Origin: JAUWQU01 sp964605095
Lineage (GTDB): Bacteria > Planctomycetota > Phycisphaerae > SM23-33
NCBI GenBank assembly: GCA_964605095.1
Contig: CAZSBS010000150.1
Span: 1-12,222, forward strand
Length of the DNA: 12,222 nt
Direction of reading: 5' to 3'
A program made the translations under genes and the position numbers. The notes below the pieces were generated by a model that was not told the DNA's origin, searched no databases, and was given only the letters and a program-made list of their open reading frames with translations. Below, one piece after another: positions 1-5,975 of the stretch; within the stretch, counting starts at the first letter, position 1, and each line of letters opens with the position of its first letter.

Positions 1-50
1 CTACAATCTACTGGCTACCGTTTCACATTCTCTTAGAAAGGAAAACGTCA

Positions 51-470
51 ATGAAGCTATTGCAGGAGTTCAAGCAGTTCGCGATGCGAGGCAACGTGGT
101 GGACATGGCCGTGGGCATTATCATCGGCGGAGCCTTCGGCAAGATCGTCAGTTCGATAGTCACCGACGTGGTCATGCCGCCCATCGGCGTTATTCTGGGC
201 GGGGTGGACTTTTCCGCCCTGAAGATCGTCATCAAGCACGCCGCCGTGGACGCGGCCGGCAAGGCGGTGCCCGCGGTAGCCATCGCTTACGGCAACTTCA
301 TCAACACGGTCGTGAACTTCATCATCATCGCGGCCGCGATTTTCACGGTGGTCAAGCTGATGAACTCGATGAAGAGGAAAGAGGAAGCCAAGCCCGCCGC
401 CCCGCCGGCGCCGACGAAGGATCAGGAGCTTCTCGCGGAGATCCGCGACCTGCTCAAGACAAGGGCGTGA
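51..470 (+). CDS. mscL: Large-conductance mechanosensitive channel MscL
   Basis: MscL is a homopentameric inner-membrane channel that opens under membrane tension to release solutes on hypo-osmotic shock. The 139-residue product has the full family layout: an amphipathic N-terminal helix with FKQFAMRGNVVDMAVG (about residues 7-22), TM1 with the Gly/Ile-rich pore-lining stretch GIIIGGAFGKIVSSIV (22-37), the MPPIG turn (43-47), an extracytoplasmic loop (about 50-78), TM2 around residues 80-105, a basic MKRKEE segment, and a cytoplasmic C-terminal helix DQELLAEIRDLL. Length is normal for the family. The ATG follows AAAGGA with suitable spacing (38-43). A TACAAT at 2-7 could be its -10 box, but the -35 would lie outside the window. 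The 3' end overlaps the convergent membrane-protein gene by 17 bp, and no terminator hairpin is visible between them. Confidence 0.97.
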   Translation: MKLLQEFKQFAMRGNVVDMAVGIIIGGAFGKIVSSIVTDVVMPPIGVILGGVDFSALKIVIKHAAVDAAGKAVPAVAIAYGNFINTVVNFIIIAAAIFTVVKLMNSMKRKEEAKPAAPPAPTKDQELLAEIRDLLKTRA

Positions 471-3108
471 CGGGATCGGAGCTTCCGGGCGGCTCGGGCG
501 CCCGCAGTTCTCGAACGATTGCGCCCACGGTAGCCAGGATGGTGAAGATCAGGCAGGCCCACAGCGTCATCCACAACGAGTGGGCCATGTCGCGCGGCGC
601 GCCCAAGGCGGCTGCGAGGGCGGCGTTTGCGCCCGAGTAGACAATCGCGACAGCCAGGCCGGTCACCACGCCGAGGATGATTCGCCGCGACGTGGCCCAT
701 CCGCCCGCCCACGCCGCCGCGGCGGCCCCGGCCAGCAGAGGCACCCATATCGACAGCTTCCACGTATCCCGCAGGATCGGCGCCAAGCCATGGAGGCGCC
801 ATTGCAGCAGGTCTATGCCCGCAAGCAGCGCGGCGGCGACAACGACCGCAACCGGGCAGTGCCACGTGCGGCGCGGCAGCTTTTTGCGGTGCTCGGCCAG
901 GACGCCCATTCGCCGCCGGACCGTCAACGGGTAGTTGTAGAACAGGTCAAAGACGAAGTGCTCCAGCAAGGCCCCCTTCTCGCCGAAGACCGGCACAATA
1001 TGCACGGCTCCCGTCGCCCAGTGCCCGGCCATGAAGCGAGCCAAGGTCGGATAGCGGTACGCCATCTGGATCGGGAAAGCGAGGTAGCCGACGTACTTGA
1101 AGAAGCCCAGGAAAACGGCGATGTTGTAGTCCTTGAAGTTTCGCTCGCGGATAACCAGGTACAGCACGTAAAGCCCGCGCGTGAGCGAACCGGGCGATAT
1201 CGGCGTTACCTGGAAGGCGCCGAGGATCAACCCGGCACGCACCCACAGTTCCCTGGTCGACAGCTCAGGGTGGTGCAGCCAGTACCAGACGGCGATGGAG
1301 ACTGACACCACCTGCGTGACCGGCAGCGTGCATACGTGGACAGCCAGGCTCTTGAGGTACTTCTGGATGAACGGCTCCTGGATCCGGGAGAGGATCCGCT
1401 CGGCGTCCTCGTCGCTGACCATGTGGTTGCGGCGTCCCTCGGCCACCATGTCCCGCAGCCACTGCTCGCGGGCAGCGGCGTTGAAGTACAGCCGCACCGG
1501 GCGGACGAAGATGAAGCCGAGCTTCTGCTTGGCAAAGGCCCAGTCGGTAAGCATGCGATGCAGCCCGGCCGGGAGAATCGCAAAGGGCAAATGCGGCAGC
1601 ACCCACAGCGGCCTGTCCGCCCATCTTTCGGCCCTGGCCGAGCTTATCCGCCCGCGCCGCAGCCAGCCTATGAGCATTTCGAATATGCGTGCCTTGACCG
1701 CCCTGGCAAAGTACGCGGGCTGGAGCATCGCCAGGTAGTGAATGCGGTATTGCTTGCGCCCGAGCATTCGCCGCATGACCAGGCACGCCGCCGGCGCGGC
1801 AAGCAGCAGGGCCGCGCCAATCAGTCCGTTTCGCCAGCCCAGGTGCCATCGCGAGCCACCGTCGCCGCAAAGCTTCACGAGGAGCCCCCCCGCCAGCAAG
1901 GCCGCACCGGTGAGCCTGCTCGCGGCGGCCAGAACGCCCAGCACCCAGAAAGCCGCGAACATTCCGAAACTCTTGCTGATTCTCCGCTCGGCAGAGGCGT
2001 CGATCCTGCCCGCCACGCGCCAACCGCCAATCGTTGCCCGGCCTATCGACTTCCAAAGCCCGCCGTCGTAAAGCAGGCGAACGTGATGGCCGGTGATGTC
2101 CACCTGCGAGTCGCGGTACGCGGACTCGGCGGCGCGGAGTTCGGCCAGGGCGGGCATCATGTCGGCGAAGGTTTCGCTCCGGGCATCGACGTAGGCGGCG
2201 AGCTTGTCCACGTCGCCACGGTCGAACTGCACGAGCCTGCCGCGGGCGAGCCCCCGGGCGATCAGAACGAAGTCGCCCGGGCTCATCGGCAGAAATGCCA
2301 GCAACGCCAAACCTGCGCGGAAGTCCACAGCCGTCAGGCCCGCGGCGGGGTCGTCGTCGAACTGGCGGCGCTTCAGGCAGTTGGGCTGGCTCTTGCACGT
2401 GGACCACTCGTACTGGCGGGCGAGTTCCGGCGCGCCCATGTCGTGAAGCATTCGCACAAGCTCGGCCATGAACCTTTTTTTGGCGCAGTATTCCAGCGAG
2501 CCGGCCTGGTCGGCCACCGGCAGGCAGCCGCGCCGCGTCAGGTGGTCGTCCACCTCGAACCGCCAGGTCCGGCCTTCAAGCCACTCGCTGATCTCGCCGC
2601 AACTGCCAATCGTCGGGTCGACGAACGTGGCGAGGATGTCCACCACGGAGCCCTCGCCTCCGAGCCTCTCGGCCGCGGCGCGGCGGATGAACTTCTGCCA
2701 AAGCGCCCCCGCCCTTGCGGCCGTGGGATTAACCTGCAATTGGAACGGGCTCTGAAAGCCCACCCAGTAGATGGCGTCGCGGAAGACCTGGGAAGCCCGG
2801 CTCGGCGGGACGAGGATCTTCATCGCGTAGCTGCCGCCGATAGTCAGCCCGCCAATGCCCGACGAGCCCTCCAGCGGCTCGACGGCCTTGACCTGCACAC
2901 GGTAGACCTGCCCCGCGAAGCCGCCGCCGACAAACCGCTCGACGACCACGGTCACTTTCGCCCGCCCGGGCGGGATGACGCCGGTCATCTCGTACGCGAG
3001 TTCGGCGCCCGGCTCGAAACGGTCCACGCGAAGCGGGCGCAGGACCTCCATCTCGCCGAAGCGTTTGGCCAGCAGCCGCGTCGTATCAACCGAGTACTCA
3101 ATCGCCAT
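454..3108 (-). CDS. Large polytopic membrane protein with N-terminal divergent kinase-like region; function unknown
   Basis: I do not recognise the family. The start chosen is the ATG at 3108 (MAIEYSVDTTRLL, 884 aa), preceded by GGACGGAGATTCC, a good Shine-Dalgarno; an in-frame ATG at 3141 would add 11 residues. Numbered from 3108, residues 1-370 are soluble and contain kinase-like signposts in order: GGGFAGQVY (61-69, fitting GxGxxGxVY), YAMKIL (94-99, Lys97 like the VAIK lysine), LHDMG (221-225), K239...N243 in a catalytic-loop-like position, and VDFRAG (261-266) resembling DFG. A canonical HRD aspartate is not visible, so activity is doubtful. From about 380 onward there are roughly ten hydrophobic segments (near 380-413, 428-446, 587-611, 621-637, 662-686, 751-771, 784-804, 809-837, 842-865). 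PISPGSLTRG (636-645) and FLGFFKYVGYLAFP (667-680) lie in the membrane core. The ORF is intact and long, so it is very likely a real gene. The kinase reading is inference. Confidence 0.85.
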   Translation of the reverse strand: MAIEYSVDTTRLLAKRFGEMEVLRPLRVDRFEPGAELAYEMTGVIPPGRAKVTVVVERFVGGGFAGQVYRVQVKAVEPLEGSSGIGGLTIGGSYAMKILVPPSRASQVFRDAIYWVGFQSPFQLQVNPTAARAGALWQKFIRRAAAERLGGEGSVVDILATFVDPTIGSCGEISEWLEGRTWRFEVDDHLTRRGCLPVADQAGSLEYCAKKRFMAELVRMLHDMGAPELARQYEWSTCKSQPNCLKRRQFDDDPAAGLTAVDFRAGLALLAFLPMSPGDFVLIARGLARGRLVQFDRGDVDKLAAYVDARSETFADMMPALAELRAAESAYRDSQVDITGHHVRLLYDGGLWKSIGRATIGGWRVAGRIDASAERRISKSFGMFAAFWVLGVLAAASRLTGAALLAGGLLVKLCGDGGSRWHLGWRNGLIGAALLLAAPAACLVMRRMLGRKQYRIHYLAMLQPAYFARAVKARIFEMLIGWLRRGRISSARAERWADRPLWVLPHLPFAILPAGLHRMLTDWAFAKQKLGFIFVRPVRLYFNAAAREQWLRDMVAEGRRNHMVSDEDAERILSRIQEPFIQKYLKSLAVHVCTLPVTQVVSVSIAVWYWLHHPELSTRELWVRAGLILGAFQVTPISPGSLTRGLYVLYLVIRERNFKDYNIAVFLGFFKYVGYLAFPIQMAYRYPTLARFMAGHWATGAVHIVPVFGEKGALLEHFVFDLFYNYPLTVRRRMGVLAEHRKKLPRRTWHCPVAVVVAAALLAGIDLLQWRLHGLAPILRDTWKLSIWVPLLAGAAAAAWAGGWATSRRIILGVVTGLAVAIVYSGANAALAAALGAPRDMAHSLWMTLWACLIFTILATVGAIVRELRAPEPPGSSDPVTPLS

Positions 3109-3438
3109 GGAATCTCCGTCCAATGAGCCAACAACCCGCACGTCATGCCGGGCGCACGTCCTTATTTTATCGGCAAGTGGCGGCAGTTACTGTACGCCAG
3201 GCGCGGCAAAGGCGTTCGGCGAATCCGGCCTGGGGTGAAAACGGCCCCTCCCCGCCGACCCGCGGGAGCCCCACGCCGCTTTGGCTCCAAGCCAAGATGG
3301 ACACCGGCGGCATCTGGTGGCAAGATTTCGGCAATGACTTGCGGGTGGTCCTGTGGTTGAACAAGTTGGATGTCTCGGCGGCGGGTATCACGTGGCTGAA
3401 GCTATCGGCACCGAAGACATGAAAGGGAGCAACGTTCG
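3109..3438. other. Divergent intergenic region, weak signals only
   Basis: About 330 bp separate the minus-strand membrane protein from the plus-strand small gene. It holds the membrane gene's SD (GGAG, minus strand, just above 3108), a perfect 6-bp stem hairpin TTGGCT-CCA-AGCCAA at 3281-3295, and a G/C3-biased 41-codon open frame at 3297-3422 without an SD. A TAAAAT on the minus strand near 3164-3170 has no -35 partner at the right distance. I see no convincing promoter. Confidence 0.4.
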
Positions 3439-3702
3439 ATGAGCAGGCTGGGTGAAACATGGCAGGAGCACCGAAAGTGCATGCTCGATGAGACGTCGCG
3501 TTTCATCGAGTGGGGCCTTAAGCACCCTGACCTCGTCATCGAAATCCCCGCCAAGCCCGTCGGCGAGAGCGGATTCCCAAAGGGCGTGGGGGAGTGGTTC
3601 TGGGGGATCGCCCTGTCGACCAGCACCGACGCGAAGATCCAGTTCTGGCGAGACTTCCTGCTCAGGCGCCCGATGCAGTTCCTCCGGCGGCGGTGTTCGT
3701 GA
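3439..3702 (+). CDS. Small hypothetical protein (87 aa)
   Basis: I do not recognise this protein. It starts MSRLGETWQEHRKC, behind AAAGGGAG about nine bases upstream of the ATG, a strong ribosome binding site. Third codon positions are mostly G or C, like the neighbouring genes. It is rich in Trp and charged residues (WQEH, IEWG, GEWFWG, FWRDFLLRR), has no signal peptide or clear membrane span, and ends in an Arg-rich RRRCS. It is convergent with the exported TPR-like gene, with 57 bp between the stop codons. A 123-aa frame on the opposite strand covers the same bases, but it is Pro/Arg-rich and looks like a shadow. Function unknown. Confidence 0.6.
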   Translation: MSRLGETWQEHRKCMLDETSRFIEWGLKHPDLVIEIPAKPVGESGFPKGVGEWFWGIALSTSTDAKIQFWRDFLLRRPMQFLRRRCS

Positions 3703-3759
3703 CAGTCGCCTGGTTCGGAGGCGAATAACAGGCGGCCATGCCTCTCTCGTTTTCTTCAA
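3703..3759. terminator. Possible bidirectional terminator between convergent genes
   Basis: Two short inverted repeats lie between the convergent stop codons. CGCCT/AGGCG (3707-3711 with 3719-3723) has a 7-nt loop. AGGC/GCCT (near 3731-3744) is followed by a T-rich run, TCTCTCGTTTTCTT. The stems are only 4-5 bp, so the call rests mainly on position and the T-rich tail. Confidence 0.25.
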
Positions 3760-5424
3760 TCACTTCGCCGGATTTTCCCCCGCCTCGCTCGGCTCGTCCG
3801 TCGTCTGGGGCTGCTCGGCGGGAATAGCCTTGAGCACGTCCTCGGCGTACGCGCGGAGCAGGCTCTCGTTCTGAATGGACTTGACGAGTTTCTGTGCGTA
3901 CGTCTTGGCCTTGTCGAACTGCCGGTCGTTGTAATAGAGGAACGTGGCCAGGAACTCCAGCCTCTGACGGGCCTCGGGGCTGGCGGTCTTTACTCGCTCG
4001 TCCAGCAGGTCGAGTTGCTTGCGGACAACGTCGGCGTTCATGACGGCCGGCAGGTCTATGCGGGCCTTGGACAGCATCGGGAACATCTGGAATGCCCGCT
4101 CGATCTCGTATGACGCGCTGAGCGACTCGCCGGCGCCCAGCAGGCTCAGGCCCCTGCCTATCCGCGCCAGGGGATTTCGCTTGTCCTGGTAGCTTGCCGT
4201 CTCATACGTGTAGGCCGCGTCGTAGTACTGGTTGGCTCGCAGGCGCTCGCCGGCCTGGGTCATCTGGACGTTGAAGCGATCCTTACTTTCGCCAGCCAGG
4301 CCGTGAAGAACCATCGACCTGCCCCCCTGGTCCTCGACCAGGGCGCCCGCAACCGGTGCGGTCGGAGCCGCGGCCCGCTGGGGCGCCAGGCCGGCCTCAA
4401 TGAGGGCCTGTTCCTTGCGGCTATCCCGGTCACGGCGGAGACTGACGAGCATGTCCATGAACACGTCCTGGTTTCTGACCGGCGTGCCGGGCAGTTTCTG
4501 GATCGACCCGCCAAGTGATGCCTGGGCGCCAACCTGGTTGGCGTCCTGCTGGCTGGGCAGGCCGGGCGCGACGGGCGGGTTCGGCTGGCCCAAGCCAAGC
4601 GGCGAGGCGCCCGGCACATCGGCGTCCAACTTGTCCGTTACGGCGCCTTGCCGCTGTAGCGGCTCGTTCTGGGCGTCGATTTGCCGGGAATGGGCTTGGA
4701 AGTAAAGTTCGCGGGCCAGTTCAGCCTGCTGCTGCCCGCCGGAAACGCCGAACAGGCCGCCTACCGGCAGGTAGTTGGTCGCCACCGTGGGCTCCAGCCG
4801 CACCGGCGTGGCGAAAATGGCCCCAACGTCCGACCTCGCCCCGCCCGCGACAAGCATCGGTTGGGCGCCTGGCAGGGTCCGCGACGCCTCCGGCACCAGG
4901 GTCCGCGCGCCGCGATTGGCCTCGCTGGTCCGGTAATCGGCCATCGCGTCCACGTAAAGCTGCTGGCCAAGAGACGTAGCCGACGGAACCGTCGCAATCG
5001 GAACGTTCGTGCCAGGCGCCGCGCGACCGGCCAGGATAGAGTTGAGTCCCAAAACCGTCTGCCCGCGACTGTAATATGGCGACGGCAGATACGTCTGCCC
5101 GCCAAGGGCCTGCGACAGACCCACCGACCGACGGCCGAAGTCCGACTGAACGGACGACGGCACGTTGGTCTGCAACTGGTCGCCCGCAACGTAGCCCGTC
5201 GAGCCATGGAAATAAGCGAGCCCGGAAACCTGGCCGGTCACGTAGAGCTGGCTGTTGATCTGCTGGCCCTGGGGCGTTTCGTAATTGTAGCGCGAGCCCA
5301 ACGATGGACTTGCGTCGAGTTCACGCCCGTCTTGTGTTGGAAGCACCTGACCACTGGCGGAAGAGACAAATATCAACAGCCCTGCCGCCAAGGCCACGCG
5401 GATTGTTCGGCCGGTGTCTTTCAT
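3760..5424 (-). CDS. Exported protein with C-terminal TPR-like repeats; function unknown
   Basis: The 554-residue product starts MKDTGRTIRV with a classic signal peptide: basic n-region, hydrophobic core ALAAGLLIFV (11-20), likely cleavage after SSASG (about 21-25). No lipobox Cys is seen, so it is probably periplasmic or secreted. Residues 27-310 are Gln/Gly/Pro/Ser-rich and probably partly disordered; tyrosine-containing stretches (RYNYETPQ, YLPSPYYSRG) recur. Residues about 384-450 and 486-520 are helical with TPR-like spacing (RANQYYDAAYTYETASYQ, ARIGRGLSLLGAGE, FLATFLYYNDRQFDKAKTYAQKL), suggesting a protein-binding scaffold. The tail is acidic (TTDEPSEAGENPAK). The ATG follows TTGAGGGC at suitable spacing on the minus strand. 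It is divergent from the phosphorylase gene. TPR assignment is by eye; the family is unknown to me. Confidence 0.85.
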   Translation of the reverse strand: MKDTGRTIRVALAAGLLIFVSSASGQVLPTQDGRELDASPSLGSRYNYETPQGQQINSQLYVTGQVSGLAYFHGSTGYVAGDQLQTNVPSSVQSDFGRRSVGLSQALGGQTYLPSPYYSRGQTVLGLNSILAGRAAPGTNVPIATVPSATSLGQQLYVDAMADYRTSEANRGARTLVPEASRTLPGAQPMLVAGGARSDVGAIFATPVRLEPTVATNYLPVGGLFGVSGGQQQAELARELYFQAHSRQIDAQNEPLQRQGAVTDKLDADVPGASPLGLGQPNPPVAPGLPSQQDANQVGAQASLGGSIQKLPGTPVRNQDVFMDMLVSLRRDRDSRKEQALIEAGLAPQRAAAPTAPVAGALVEDQGGRSMVLHGLAGESKDRFNVQMTQAGERLRANQYYDAAYTYETASYQDKRNPLARIGRGLSLLGAGESLSASYEIERAFQMFPMLSKARIDLPAVMNADVVRKQLDLLDERVKTASPEARQRLEFLATFLYYNDRQFDKAKTYAQKLVKSIQNESLLRAYAEDVLKAIPAEQPQTTDEPSEAGENPAK

Positions 5425-5529
5425 ATAATGCCCTCAATGTATTTGACACTTCAGGTGCCGCCGGGTTCATCGGATTCCGAAGAATTCTCGGCGACAGCGT
5501 CGTCGTCAAAAAGCCGTAACCGGCCATTC

Positions 5530-5558
5530 AGTATATCGCAATGCGATTCGAATCGCCA
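5530..5558 (-). promoter_or_regulatory. Candidate operator/promoter upstream of the exported TPR-like gene
   Basis: Two overlapping palindromes: ATCGCA-A-TGCGAT (5535-5547) and the perfect 14-mer GCGATTCGAATCGC (5543-5556). The half-site GCGAT/ATCGC therefore occurs three times in 22 bp. A minus-strand TATACT (5530-5535, one mismatch to TATAAT) abuts them. The -35 at 17-bp spacing is poor (TGGCGA), which would suit an activator- or repressor-controlled promoter. It would give a leader of roughly 100 nt. Confidence 0.35.
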
Positions 5559-5839
5559 GTTTCCCCTTCTGGGGGTGCCGCTGCGCCGCGGCTTCGCCCG
5601 CGCTTTGACCACGCGGGAAGCTATCCTGGCGCCTTTAGATCGTCTGTTTCCACGCATTTTGCATTTCCTCCAACCAAGACTCTCCTTTTATTATCGGCCT
5701 GCCTGGATGGCCTCGTGAACGGGCCTTACTAATTGTATGCGCGCCGCCGGTCGGCCGATCGCGCCCGCCGGCAGGTGGCGGCAAGTGTCCGGCTCGGCCC
5801 AAGGCGAAGCCGTAGGCAAAAACAAAATGCCATTGTTCC

Positions 5840-5845
5840 TATAAT
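5840..5845 (+). promoter_or_regulatory. Candidate -10 box for the phosphorylase gene
   Basis: Perfect TATAAT about 130 bp upstream of the phosphorylase start, in an AT-rich patch unusual for this region. No TTGACA-like element is present 16-18 bp upstream (the bases are CAAAAA or similar), so the promoter is only partly supported. Confidence 0.35.
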
Positions 5846-5975
5846 CTATGAATGACCCATTGCCGATGTAAGACAAGGCCAACGCGCGTCGCGCGTACCA
5901 GCAACAGGGCGGGCGCTTATGCCTGGGCGTCTGCCAGGGTCGAACCGTAACCATACGGAGAGGCAGTAGCTGACT

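Larger units (their letters stand above)
5425..5975. other. 551-bp divergent intergenic region
   Basis: No gene is convincing here. It holds the nested palindromes at 5535-5556, a minus-strand TATACT (5530-5535), a plus-strand TATAAT (5840-5845), a GC-rich stretch with many short inverted repeats (about 5740-5810), an interrupted palindrome ACGCGCG-T-CGCGCGT (5882-5896), a CCTGG/CCAGG hairpin (5922-5938), and a 16-codon frame at 5919-5969. The last ends 6 nt before the phosphorylase start. On the minus strand a 9-codon frame (MQNAWKQTI) behind GGAGG lies at about 5635-5664; its significance is unknown. Confidence 0.5.

Noticed and set aside
1336..3126. 596-aa plus-strand frame opposite the large membrane protein
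   Set aside because: Pro/Arg/Gly/His-rich with no domain or SD; the minus-strand frame is longer and has coherent membrane segments and a good SD.
3388..3759. 123-aa minus-strand frame overlapping the 87-aa gene
   Set aside because: No SD, Pro/Arg-rich composition, and it would run almost into the neighbouring gene; the plus-strand frame has a strong SD.
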